The notes beneath the pieces are model-generated. The model ran no database searches. It was not told the DNA's origin and worked only from the letters and a program-made list of their open reading frames with translations. A DNA stretch of 24,713 nt. It comes from a virus. The stretch spans positions 1-24,713 of the IMG/VR virus record IMGVR_UViG_3300010885_008505. One strand, given 5' to 3'. Position 1 is the first letter of the stretch. Each line of letters begins with the position of its first letter. The translations under genes and the position numbers were made by a program. This document shows, piece by piece, positions 6,690 to 18,000 of the stretch.

Positions 6690-8066
6690 ATGTCAAAAAT
6701 TCCAAACGCTTTTCATAGTTCGTCAGCTCCTTCGAAGCCAGATCCCGGACCGTTCTTAGCTAGGGTGGTAAGCCATCAAGATCCATCATTCATGGGTAGT
6801 TTACAAGTAGAACTATTGCGCCCAATTGGTAATGATAGCAGTACTTCTGAATTAAGAACTGTCAGCTATTTAAGTCCATTTTATGGAGTCACAGGTGTTA
6901 AGTTCACAGGTGAAGATGCTGAAAATAATACCTATAATGAAACACAAAAAAGCTACGGCATGTGGATGGTACCTCCTGATGTAGGAACTACGGTGATGGT
7001 TATCTTTATACAGGGTGATCCCAAACGCGGTTATTGGATTGGCTGTATACAGGACGAGAATATGAATTTTATGTTGCCTGGAATTGCGGCAACTGAAGCA
7101 GTTGTTGAGGGCACTGGTCGATCTCCAGTAGCTGAATATAACAAAAAATTAAATAATACTAATAGCGATCCTACGACTTATCTAAAACCACAACATACTA
7201 ATCAATATCTTAATTTAGTTATTCAGGGACTTGACAAAGATGACATACGAGGGTTAACAACTAGTAGTGCAAGGCGAGAAGCACCTAGTATGGTGTTTGG
7301 TATCAGCACTCCGGGACCGGTTGACAAGAATACTAATGCTAAACAAGGTGCCGTTGGACAAAAAGATAGTCAAGTACCTAATGCATTTGTTAGTAGATTA
7401 GGCGGATCAACGTTTGTAATGGACGACGGTGATGCCGCGTTTCTTCGTAAGAAATATGCTGACGAAGGCCCGCCAGAGTACGCCGCTGTAGAGCAAAACG
7501 AAACAGATGGTAATGTCAACATACCACACAACGAACTGGTAAGAATTCGTACACGTACTGGACATCAGATCTTGTTGCACAACAGCGAAGATTTAATCTA
7601 TATTGGCAATGCTAGCGGCACTAGTTGGATTGAATTAACCAGTAACGGAAAAATAGACATATATGCTAAGGATAGTATTAGTGTACACAGTGAGAATGAT
7701 ATAAATTTTACTGCTGATCGAGATATAAATTTTACTGCTAAACGTAATTTTAATCTTAATTCTGCAGGTGCAAATAATTTAACAGCGACCGGAGCAACTA
7801 ATATTAGAAGCGGCGGCAACCATGTTGAAACTGCCGCTAACATTCATATGAACGGACCAGCGGCCGCAACTGCTCCTAAAGCCGCAAGGATACCACAACA
7901 CGAACCGTGGGCCGGACATGAAAACTTAAACCCAACAGAACATACTCCTGCAAAAACAGTAGCGGTCGCAAATCCAGTTGCCCCTACAGCAACTTATTGG
8001 AAGAAATATACAACCAGCATTGATACATTTAAACGTGTAACTCCGCCTGATCAAGGAAATCAATAA
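6690..8066 (+). CDS. 5: gp5-like central spike (tail needle) without a lysozyme domain
   Basis: Cell-puncturing spike of the baseplate hub. Residues about 20-125 form the gp5/VgrG-type OB-fold (PFLARVVSH, GSLQVELLRP, YGMWMVPPDVGTTVMVIF, GYWIGCI). Residues 126-280 are a linker containing GLTTSSARREAP and STPGP, with no recognisable T4-lysozyme domain. From V284 a beta-helix begins (VRIRTRTGHQILLHNSEDLIYI), with short strands such as INFTADRD and INFTAKRN, continuing to about 390. The tail carries PQHEPWAGHENLNPTEHTP (402-420), whose histidines could form a tip metal site. T4 gp5 is about 575 aa; the difference fits loss of the lysozyme domain. Start: ATG three bases after the hub stop, no clear ribosome-binding site, probably coupled. 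Confidence 0.85.
   Translation: MSKIPNAFHSSSAPSKPDPGPFLARVVSHQDPSFMGSLQVELLRPIGNDSSTSELRTVSYLSPFYGVTGVKFTGEDAENNTYNETQKSYGMWMVPPDVGTTVMVIFIQGDPKRGYWIGCIQDENMNFMLPGIAATEAVVEGTGRSPVAEYNKKLNNTNSDPTTYLKPQHTNQYLNLVIQGLDKDDIRGLTTSSARREAPSMVFGISTPGPVDKNTNAKQGAVGQKDSQVPNAFVSRLGGSTFVMDDGDAAFLRKKYADEGPPEYAAVEQNETDGNVNIPHNELVRIRTRTGHQILLHNSEDLIYIGNASGTSWIELTSNGKIDIYAKDSISVHSENDINFTADRDINFTAKRNFNLNSAGANNLTATGATNIRSGGNHVETAANIHMNGPAAATAPKAARIPQHEPWAGHENLNPTEHTPAKTVAVANPVAPTATYWKKYTTSIDTFKRVTPPDQGNQ
7698..7745 (+). repeat. Two 24-nt tandem units in the spike beta-helix
   Basis: GATATAAATTTTACTGCT begins both units (7698 and 7722), followed by GATCGA in the first and AAACGT in the second. They encode the octads DINFTADR and DINFTAKR. 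Eight-residue repeats are the strand period of gp5/VgrG triple-stranded beta-helices. Confidence 0.85.
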
Positions 8067-8509
8067 TGAGTTCAAACGCAAATCTTTATAAAAAAATAAC
8101 ATTACCGGCTGCAAGCCAACCGGATAACATTGGCCCTAAGATGTATAAGGGGTTTAGTACAATTAACACATCGTCTGAAAATCACAATCTATATGACTTT
8201 GAATTAATTAAACAGGACATACTTAATCATTTTAATACCCGTCAAGGCGAACGTTTGATGAACCCTACATTTGGCTGTGTTATATGGGATCTATTATTTG
8301 AACCTCTAACAGAAGAGCTTAAGAATTTGATATTAGACAATATTAACGTTATTATCAATTATGATCCCAGGATCACAGCTGAAAGTGTGATAGTTACTAG
8401 CTACGGTCAGGGTATACAAATACAATGTACATTAAAGTTTCTTCCTTATAATATCCAGCAATCACTACAATTAAGGTTTGATCAAGCCAATGGGCTTTTG
8501 GTCGCTTAA
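8066..8509 (+). CDS. 25: gp25-like baseplate wedge / sheath-initiator protein
   Basis: GPW/gp25 family protein, expected to link the wedge to the first sheath ring. It is 147 aa against 132 in T4. The core matches the family: a DFELIKQDILNHFNTRQGER stretch (44-63), with GER followed by NPTFGCVIWDLLFEPLTEEL (66-85), then a beta segment with INYDPRI and the C-terminal FLPYNIQQSLQLRF. The ATG shares one base with the spike stop (TAATG), indicating translational coupling. A 50-bp gap follows before gp6, the longest in the right arm. Confidence 0.93.
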   Translation: MSSNANLYKKITLPAASQPDNIGPKMYKGFSTINTSSENHNLYDFELIKQDILNHFNTRQGERLMNPTFGCVIWDLLFEPLTEELKNLILDNINVIINYDPRITAESVIVTSYGQGIQIQCTLKFLPYNIQQSLQLRFDQANGLLVA

Positions 8510-8533
8510 TTAACTACACACATAATAGAATAA

Positions 8534-8541
8534 AATAAATA
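8534..8541 (+). promoter_or_regulatory. Candidate late promoter (AATAAATA) upstream of gp6
   Basis: AATAAATA matches the T4 late box TATAAATA at 7 of 8 positions and fits the relaxed NATAAATA form reported for cyanophages. It lies in the only sizeable gap within the baseplate genes. A start 5-7 bases downstream would leave a very short leader holding the second AGGA. An internal late promoter would boost gp6 and the giant downstream gene. Confidence 0.5.
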
Positions 8542-8554
8542 CAGGATACAGGAT
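8541..8554 (+). promoter_or_regulatory. Duplicated ribosome-binding site before gp6
   Basis: The 7-bp unit ACAGGAT occurs twice in tandem, giving two AGGA sites. The second (8550-8553) is six bases from the ATG at 8560; the first is 13 bases away. A leader starting near 8547 would retain only the second. Confidence 0.6.
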
Positions 8555-8559
8555 ATAAT

Positions 8560-11500
8560 ATGAGTTCAACCGATAGACAAAATAATTTACTAATATCAGA
8601 AGATTGGAAAAAGATCTATCAGAGTTTCCGCAATGCAGATTTCCAAAGCTACGACTTTGAAAATTTACGCAGAACTATGATCCAGTATTTGCGCACAAAT
8701 TATCCTGAAGATTTTAACGATTACATTGAGTCTAGCGAATACCTTGCCCTAATTGACCTTATTGCATTCTTGGGCCAAAGCATAGCTTTCCGCGTTGATT
8801 TAAATGCTCGTGAAAATTTCTTAGAGCTTGCTACTCGTAGAGATAGTGTACTAAGACTAGCACGATTAATTAGTTATAATCCTAAACGAAATATTGCCGC
8901 CAGTGGTCTACTAAAAATTTCAACTGTACAAACAACTGAAACTGTTATAGATAGCAACGGTCGTAATGTTGCTAGCCAAGTTATTGCTTGGAACGATCCA
9001 AGCAATACTAATTGGTATGATCAATTTATTAAAGTGTTAAATGCCGCGTTCCCTCAAACACAACAATTTGGTAGTCCTGCCGCATCCGAAACAATTTACG
9101 GAGTTCCTACAAGTCAATATAGATTTAATGCAACAAATACAAATGCACCAATATACGGATTTACTAGTACAGTTGCTGGTCGATCTATGAATTTTGAAAT
9201 AACTAGCACAACGTTCACTGGGCAATCTTTTATTTACGAGGAGCCACCAAAACTTGGAAATAAACCAGCATGTGTTTATAGAGAAGACGGCCACGGCGCA
9301 GGAAGCTCTGGAACTGGGTTTTTCTTTTATTTTACCCAAGGCAATTTACAAGCCGGCCAATTTAATATTACTCAACCGAGCAGTAATGAAAGTATAGATA
9401 TCGCAACACAAAATATCAACAATGATGATGTGTGGTTATACTCATTAGATCAGAATGGCGCCGAAAGCGATCTATGGACAAAAGTAAGTTCTACTACTGG
9501 CAATAATATTATCTATAACAGTCTAAACAAAAGCATTAAAAATATCTACACTGTAGTTACTCGTACCGGCGACCAAGTTAGTTTAGCCTTTAGTGATGGT
9601 ACGTTTGGAACACTGCCATTAGGTGACTTTAGAACATATTATCGTATCAGCAACGGATTAGCTTATACAATTAATCCTGCCGATATTAGAAATATTAGTA
9701 TTAGTATTCCTTATATTTCAGCTTCGGGGACTGCAGAATCGATAACAATTACACTAGGATTAACATCTTCGGTTAGTAATGCGTCCGCGACAGAAGATAA
9801 CACATCTATAAAAAATAATGCTCCGCAAACTTACTATACACAAAATAGAATGATAACTGGTGAAGACTACAACATAAGTCCGTTATCTGTATCGCAACAA
9901 GTTGCAAAGATAAAAAGTGTTAATAGAACTAGCAGTGGTATAAGTCGTTATTTTGATCTAGCAGACCCAACGGGAAAATATTCTAGTACAAATTTGTTTG
10001 CAGACGACGGCGTTATATATCAAGATTTTTATTCTGATTCAGGCATTCAATTTAAATATGTGACTAAAACTGATATTCAAGCAGTTATATATAATCAAGT
10101 TACTGATATTTTAGGCAGTCCGGATCTATCTAATTTTTATTACAGTAACTTTGTTAACTTTCTAACAGCCAGTCTTAATATTGCATGGTATAAAACAACG
10201 TCTGACACTGTTTCTTCAACAGGATATGTTGGTGATACAGTTGATGCAACTCCTTATAAAGTAGGAACATATACTAATACTGACTTAAAATATCTAACTA
10301 AGGGTGCTCTAATCAAATTTACAGCTCCAGCCGGAAAATACTTTAATACAAAAAATGCAAATCAACTAGTAACTGGTACTGCAACTATTCCAGGAGCAAC
10401 AACTTACCTTTGGGCTGAAGTAGTAAGTGTTAACGGTGACGGAACAGCAAATAATACTGGAAAATTATCAACTGGATTTGGACCGATCACTTTAAATCGA
10501 TCAGTGCCGTCAGGTGCGATTCTTTCAAAATTAATTCCAGCGTTGACTACAACTATTAATTCAACTGTAATTACTACGATGATTGATTTAATTTTTGCAA
10601 ACAAGCCGTTTGGATTACGTTACAATGCCGCCGATCAAAGTTGGCAGATTATTTACGAAGCTAATCTTGACACATCATCTTCATTTAGTTTAGGTAACCA
10701 AGGAGATACAACTAATAGTCAACAAGATGCTAGTTGGTTACTACTATTCACAACTAATAATGAATATTATACAGTTACTTCGAGACTAGTGCGTTATGTA
10801 TTTGAAAGTGATAAGCAAGTAAGATTTTATTTTGATAGTACTAATCCTATTTACGACAACACTACTGGCACAGTTATATCTGATAAAATTAATGTGCTTA
10901 GTATAAACACACAACCGGATTTAGTATCAGCATTTACGGTAGATCAACCATGGAAAGTGGTAAAAGAATATGTTGGCATTGATGGATATGTTGATAATAA
11001 AAAAATTATAATCAGTTTTACTGAAGATTTAGATAACGGTGTTATTCAAGATCCTGAAACATTTTTAAATATTGTAGCACCAACAGTTAACCCTTTGACA
11101 AAATATATTATACAACAACGTTACTTGTTAAATGACGGCCAAGACGAGTATCAATATATTGACAATACTAGCAATACGGTTGTTATTGCACCAACACAGG
11201 CATCAGTATTAACTTCATTAACAACTTACCCTGATGGACAGTATTTTTATTTCGCAGATATCAAAGTCGTTAAAAAATTAACGTTATCAACTGCGTCATT
11301 AGTTCCAACTTTAGATTATAAAGTATACATCGGAAGAAGTAATTTAAAGTTTCAATATACGCATAGTGCTGATTATAATTCACGTATTGATCCAGGCGCA
11401 AGTAATATTATGGACGTCTATATCCTAACTAAAAATTATGATATAGCGTATAGACAATGGTTAGCTAATAACAGCCTATCCTATCCATTACCACCAAGTT

Positions 11501-12024
11501 CAGACGAATTATATAATTTAATTGCACCTAGTTTAAATTTAATCAAAGCAATATCGGACGAGATAGTATATCATCCAGTATCTTATAAAGTATTATTTGG
11601 CGCGTCTGCTGACAGAGAAGTACAAGCCACATTTAAGGTTACTAAAAACGTTAGTAGTGTTGTTTCAGATAACGATATTAAAGCTAGAGTAGTAACAGCA
11701 TTAAACTCATTTTTTGCATTAGATAATTGGAATTTTGGCGATACATTTTATTTTACAGAATTAGCAACATACGTTATGAATCAGTTAACTCCCGACATTA
11801 CTAACTTTGTTATTGTACCGTCACAGTCCGATTTATATTTCGGTAGTCTATTTGAAATAAATTGCCCAAGTAATAAGATCTTTGTTAACGGCGCAACAGT
11901 AGATAACATTGAAATTATTTCAGGAATTACTGGTTCAAATATTAGAACAGTCACTGGCAACGCAATGACAACTATATCATCAAATCAAAACACAACTAGT
12001 GCAAACTACGGAGCAATAAACTAA
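8560..12024 (+). CDS. 6: gp6-like baseplate wedge protein, enlarged
   Basis: Major wedge protein that in T4 forms the inner ring of the baseplate. The N-terminus is clearly gp6-like: DWKKIYQSF, TMIQYLRTNYPEDFNDYIES, then ALIDLIAFLGQSIAFRVDLN and RLARLISYNPKRN (within 1-111). NRMITGEDYNISP (from 429) and the C-terminal FYFTELATYVMNQLTPDI (from 1063) with FVIVPSQSDLYFGSLFEI and GATVDNIEII also fit the family. At 1154 aa it is far longer than T4 gp6 (660 aa). The extra length is mostly in the middle (about 545-1000), rich in Thr, Ser and Asn and predicted beta. The ATG follows a strong AGGA. Its stop overlaps the next start by one base (TAATG). Confidence 0.88.
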   Translation: MSSTDRQNNLLISEDWKKIYQSFRNADFQSYDFENLRRTMIQYLRTNYPEDFNDYIESSEYLALIDLIAFLGQSIAFRVDLNARENFLELATRRDSVLRLARLISYNPKRNIAASGLLKISTVQTTETVIDSNGRNVASQVIAWNDPSNTNWYDQFIKVLNAAFPQTQQFGSPAASETIYGVPTSQYRFNATNTNAPIYGFTSTVAGRSMNFEITSTTFTGQSFIYEEPPKLGNKPACVYREDGHGAGSSGTGFFFYFTQGNLQAGQFNITQPSSNESIDIATQNINNDDVWLYSLDQNGAESDLWTKVSSTTGNNIIYNSLNKSIKNIYTVVTRTGDQVSLAFSDGTFGTLPLGDFRTYYRISNGLAYTINPADIRNISISIPYISASGTAESITITLGLTSSVSNASATEDNTSIKNNAPQTYYTQNRMITGEDYNISPLSVSQQVAKIKSVNRTSSGISRYFDLADPTGKYSSTNLFADDGVIYQDFYSDSGIQFKYVTKTDIQAVIYNQVTDILGSPDLSNFYYSNFVNFLTASLNIAWYKTTSDTVSSTGYVGDTVDATPYKVGTYTNTDLKYLTKGALIKFTAPAGKYFNTKNANQLVTGTATIPGATTYLWAEVVSVNGDGTANNTGKLSTGFGPITLNRSVPSGAILSKLIPALTTTINSTVITTMIDLIFANKPFGLRYNAADQSWQIIYEANLDTSSSFSLGNQGDTTNSQQDASWLLLFTTNNEYYTVTSRLVRYVFESDKQVRFYFDSTNPIYDNTTGTVISDKINVLSINTQPDLVSAFTVDQPWKVVKEYVGIDGYVDNKKIIISFTEDLDNGVIQDPETFLNIVAPTVNPLTKYIIQQRYLLNDGQDEYQYIDNTSNTVVIAPTQASVLTSLTTYPDGQYFYFADIKVVKKLTLSTASLVPTLDYKVYIGRSNLKFQYTHSADYNSRIDPGASNIMDVYILTKNYDIAYRQWLANNSLSYPLPPSSDELYNLIAPSLNLIKAISDEIVYHPVSYKVLFGASADREVQATFKVTKNVSSVVSDNDIKARVVTALNSFFALDNWNFGDTFYFTELATYVMNQLTPDITNFVIVPSQSDLYFGSLFEINCPSNKIFVNGATVDNIEIISGITGSNIRTVTGNAMTTISSNQNTTSANYGAIN

Positions 12025-15000
12025 TGGCCGATAGTAATAAAAATCCAACCGGTACACCGGCTATTGGAGAGAATTTCCTTCCAAACTTTTATAAGACTGA
12101 TGCAAACAAAAAGTTTTTACAGGCCACCATAGATCAAGTTGTACAACCTGGCTCTGTCAAAAAAATTAATGGATTTATTGGAAGAAAAACATCAAAGACA
12201 GCAACAGGTGCTGATGTTTATTTAGAAGCTCCGTCCGCACAACGAGAGCACTATCAACTTGAACCTAGTTTCACAATAAAAGATCCTTTAGGTAATACTA
12301 CTTTCTTTAAAGATTATATTGATTACATTAATCAAGTTAGTGTATTTGGCGGCGATATAAAAAATCACGCTCGATTAAACGCCCAGGAATTTTATTCATG
12401 GGACCCGCATATCAATTGGGATAAATTTGTAAATTTTCAAAACTATTATTGGCTCCCATACGGCCCTGATGTTATCACAATTTATGGTCAACAAAAATCT
12501 ATTATCAGCACATACACTGTTGAATTGCAAACCGAAGGATCGGATTATCAATACGTATTCACACCAGACGGCTTAACACCAAATCCTGTCCTAAAACTAT
12601 ACAGAGGCCAAACATATAGATTTGAGATCAATAGTCCTGGAAATCCGTTCAGCATTAAAATAGATAGATCGATAGGAAAGTTTTCTCAATACACTGACGG
12701 CGTCGAAGGCAACAGTGTGACTAAAGGTACAATTACTTTTGAAGTTCCACTAGATGCTCCGAGTTTACTTTTTTATCAAAGTGGGACAGATAGAAATCTA
12801 GGTGGCGCCATTGAAATTTCTGATATCGAAGAAAATAGTGTTATTGATGTTGAAAAAGAGTTAATTGGTAAAAAGAATTATAGTCTACCTAACGGAACAC
12901 CATTGAGCAACGGTATGAAAGTTGCATTTGTAGGAAACGTTACACCGGAAAAATATGCCAGCGGCGAATATTATGTTGAGGGTGTTGGATCAAACATTAA
13001 ATTAATCAATAAAAATATTTTAGAAATTATTACAACTTATACTGCCACCGAAGCAGTATTATTTGATGATACCCCGTTTGATGCCCAACCTTTTGGAGAT
13101 TCTTCTAACTTTGCGTCTACAAAAGATTACCTAACGGTTAGTCGATCTAGTAGAGATCATAATCCGTGGTCACGATACAATCGTTGGTTTCATAAGGACG
13201 TTATAGAAACTGTTGCGGCTTATAATAAGCAGACAATTTCATTAGATCAGACTGCTAGGGCTACTAGACCTATTATCGAATTCAATTCAGATTTACGATT
13301 ATTTAATTTTGGAACAACAGCAATTGATGATGTAGATGTTATTGATACCTATACAAAAGATGTGTTTTCTACTATCGAGGGAAGTAGGGGATATAACGTT
13401 GATGGTGTGCCACTAACTGACGGATTGCTAGTTTTATTTACGGCTGATCCTGATCGATTAGTGCAGAATAATGTTTATAAAGTAACATTTATAAATATCT
13501 CCGGATACAGACAAATTCATTTAGAATTAGTTTCTCAACCTGCGATTGATAATGTTGTTCTAATTAGAAGAGGCAATAAAAATCAAGGGCAAATGTATTG
13601 GTACAATGGCACTACTTGGAAATTAGCTCAACAAAAAACTAACACTAATCAATCTCCACTATTTGATATTGTGGATAACAACAAAATTTCATATGGGAAT
13701 GCTTCTGAATATCCAGGTACTACTTTTATAGGAACCTCGATTTTTAATTATAAAGTTGCATCGACAGGTGTTGTTGATCCGTCTCTTGGTTTTAGATTAA
13801 CTTATAAAAATATTAATAATATTGGCGACATTGTTTTTAACTTTACACTAGCAACTGATACCTTTCAATACAAATTACCCACAACTACTGCGTTAACTAC
13901 TGTATCTATCAAACAAGGGTATCTTGTTTGTCAGGATTATGTCGGTAATGCTGTTTATCAAAATGGCTGGCAAAAAGCATTAGTATCAACAATCCAAGCA
14001 GGTGTTCGAGTTTACAAGAATAGTAACTTAACAAACAATTTTCCTATAGATATTTTTAATAAGATTGACGACCTTTCAGATTTAATAGTAAAAGTGTATG
14101 TTAACGGTCTTCGATTAGATCCTGCATATTGGTCGATAGTTGATAAACCAGTTTATAAACAAATTAAACTAACTACTGCGATTGGTTTATTAGATGTACT
14201 AACTATTAAAACTTTTGCAAAACAAGCAATTAACAGTAATGGCTATTATGAGATTCCTATTAATCTTCAAAATAATCCAATGAATACTGAGATTGGCGAT
14301 TTTACACTAGGTGAAGTTTCTGATCACGTTAGTTCTATTATTGATAATATACCTGAACTATTTGACAAATCTACAGAATCGTCTGCTATAATGACCACTG
14401 GTAATCAAACATATGATCCAGACCATCCAAACATTCGAGACTTAGGAAATATTACCCCATACGGAACAAAATTTGTACAGCATAGCGGTCCTGCAAGTCT
14501 ATCAACCTATCATATAACATCTGAAACTAATAACATAGTACGAGCGATTGAGAAGAGTCGAGAAGACTACCTTAATTTTAAAAGAAATTTTATTAAAGTT
14601 GCTACTAGCCTCGGGATTGATTCTAATCCAGTGCACCAAGTTGATTTAATACTAAAAAAGATTAATAAAGATAAACCAAAAACATTTCCATATTATCTTA
14701 GTGATATGGTTCCTTACGGGTCGTTCACTGAAACAATCATTCGAGTAGTTGACTATAGAATAAAAAGTTATCCGTTAACATCTGTTTTTAATTTAGATAA
14801 GTTATCTAATCAAGCAGTTGGTGTATATCATAATGGATATGCAACATCAGTTGGAAATCAATTACTATACGGTACACATTATACATTTAACGATCAAGGT
14901 TTTATTGTATTAACTGATACTGTTCCGTTACAAAACAACGATAATATTACTATACGAGAATATGATAATACTGACGGGTCTTTCGTTCCTGAAACTCCTA

Positions 15001-18000
15001 CAAAATTAGGTATCTGGCCAAAATTTGAACCAAAAATTTATTTAGATACAACATTAATTAATCCTGTTAAAATGATTCAAGGACATGATGGGAGTTTAAT
15101 AGCAGCCTATAATGATTACAGAGATGATATTATATTAGAAATTGAAAAAAGAATTTTTAATAATATAAAAGTAAAATATGATAGTAGCGTATATGATATA
15201 GCTGATATCGTACCAAGTTTTAATAGAACTAATGCATATAGTTTGTCAGAGTTTAATCAAGTATTGGCACCTAATTTTTATAAATGGTCAGTACTAGTTG
15301 ATCAGGATTTTACTAAGCCTTTAAAATACGATATTAATAATAGTTTTACTTATAACTATACCGGCCATTCGGCAATAGACGGATCAACTATTCCTGGTTA
15401 TTGGAGAGGAATTTATCAGTACATGCTCGATACTGATCGCCCAAATATATGCCCATGGGAAATGTTAGGATTTAGTCAGCAACCGACTTGGTGGGTGCCA
15501 GTATACGGACCGGCTCCGTACACAAGAGACAATCAAGTAATGTGGCAAGACATTGCTGATGGTGTAGTAAGAGAGCCCGGCGCCCCTGCAATTACGTTAA
15601 CGAAGTATGCAAAATCATTTTTAATCAAGCATATTCCTGTCGATAATACTGGCAAGTTGATTAGTCCGCTTGCTTCGGGCCTTGCATTTGGCACAGTTAC
15701 ACAGCAAACTGATGGAGATTTTGTATTCGGTGATATTGCACCAGTTGAAGCCGCATGGAGAAGAAGTAGTCATTTTCCGTTCAGTGTCATTTTAGCTTCC
15801 ATGTTATTAACACCTGCAAAAACATTTGGGGTGTTACTAGATAGATCTAGAATTGTAAGAAATTTAGCTAATCAATTAGTATATAGTGATACTAATTTAC
15901 GAATTACTCCTGCGAGTATAAAGCTACCGAGTATTAGTTCTAGTAAAAATAGAATTCAAACAGCAGGTATAATTAATTATCTAACAAATTATATTTTAAG
16001 CGATAATTTAAAATCATATACAGCATATCAATATGATTTGACAAACATGATGGCAAAATTAAGCTATCGTGTAGCCGGGTATACTAGCAAACAAAAATTT
16101 AATTTATTATTAGATTCAAAAACTTATGCATCATCCGGATCAGTTTTTGTACCTCAAGAAGATTATGACATTGTTTTAAACAGTTCAAATCCTATTAAAA
16201 AAATTACATATAGCGGAATAATTATTACTAAATTCTCTAACGGATTTTCTGTTAAGGGGTATAGTCTAACTGAACCATATTTTAAATATTATCAGTATAC
16301 ACAATCTGGATCAACTATAAATGTTGGCGGTATATCAGAATCATTTAATACATGGGATATTAGAAAACAATATGCCGCCGGTACGATTGTTAGGGTAAAT
16401 CAAGCGTTTTATAGGGTTAAAACAACGCACACTACTTCAACAAATTTTGAGCCGCAGTACTATCAATCGTTGCCTAGACTACCAATTATTGGTGGCCGAG
16501 ATGCAGTATTCCGCAAATCATGGAAACGATCAGATCCGATAATTGCTCCATACGGCACTTATTTTTCTAACGTTCAAGCCGTAGTAGACTTTATATTAGG
16601 GTACGGTGAATATTTAAAAGATCAAGGATTTATATTTGATGAGTTTAATAAACGCTTAGGTACAGTAACTAACTGGGAAACTAGTGCTAAAGAGTTCATG
16701 TTCTGGTCTACTCAAAACTGGAGTAGTGGTAAGAATCAATGGAAAGATTGGAATCCGACTATTGATATTGCGTATGATGAAGTTGTACAATATAATGGAG
16801 TATTTCATCGTGCTATAAAAAATGTGCCAGCCGGGGCAACCTTTGACCTTACAAATTTTGTTAAATTAGATAGTTTAACAACGGTAGGTAACGGAGTAAT
16901 TAGTCTTAGTCCAAGTGCAGATAAAATTAGTTTTAATACTAATCTTTCGGTCGTAGATGATATTTCTAATCCATTTAACGGATATGAAATTTTTAAAGTT
17001 GACGGTACTCCTTTAGAAAAATCATATATCAATTCTTATAGAAAAGACAATGCAGTTAGTTATGCGCCGATAGGTAATGACGGTATATATGGTGCAAGTT
17101 TTTATCTTGTACAAAAAGAACAAGTAGTCATAATGTCTAATGCTACAATGTTTAATGATACAGTCTATAATCCATCAACTGGTTATAGACAAGAACGAAT
17201 AACCGTGTCAGGTTATGTTAGTGTTGGCTGGTACGGTGGATTTGATGTACCGGGATTTATATTTGATGAAGCTATAGTTAATGATTGGCAACCGTGGGAC
17301 GGTTATAATCTTGGTGATATTGTTAAGTATAAGCAGTTTTACTACAGTGCTAACTCTGCCCTACAAGGAACTGAAAATTTTAATTCAAATAACTGGATAA
17401 AATTAACTACAGCTCCAGTACCAGCATTACTACCTAACTGGACTTATAAAGCAGGTCAATTTACAGATTTTTATAGTTTAGATAGCGACAACTTTGATGC
17501 GACCCAACAAAAAGTTGCACAGCACTTAATTGGATATCAAAAGCGATCGTATCTCGATAATATTATTAAAGATGATGTTAGTGAATTTAAATTCTATCAA
17601 GGTATGATTCGTGAAAAAGGAACACAGAATAGTTTAAACAAATTATTTGATGTACTTAGTGCCGACGGACAAGAAAGTTTAACATTTAAAGAAGAATGGG
17701 CTATTCGTTTAGGACAATATGGCGCTAGTGGATCTTTTGAAAATATTGAATTTGTTCTCGACGAAGGACAATTTAAAATTAATCCTCAGGGATTTTACCT
17801 TGTTAAACAGCCTGATCCAGAAGCATTAGATTACCTTATTAGACAAACACCTAATAACATATATTTAAAACCTATTGGTTATAATAGTGCACCATGGCCC
17901 GTTTTAGAAAATTATCAACCTTATCTTCGATCTGCGGGATATGTAAGACCGTCAGATGTGTCTTTTTCTCTGCAGTCTATAGATGATATTGTTGATTATG

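Noticed and set aside
13490-13497. Exact TATAAATA late-promoter box inside the giant ORF
   Set aside because: It sits in coding sequence with no gene start downstream; an 8-bp AT-only match is expected by chance in DNA this AT-rich.
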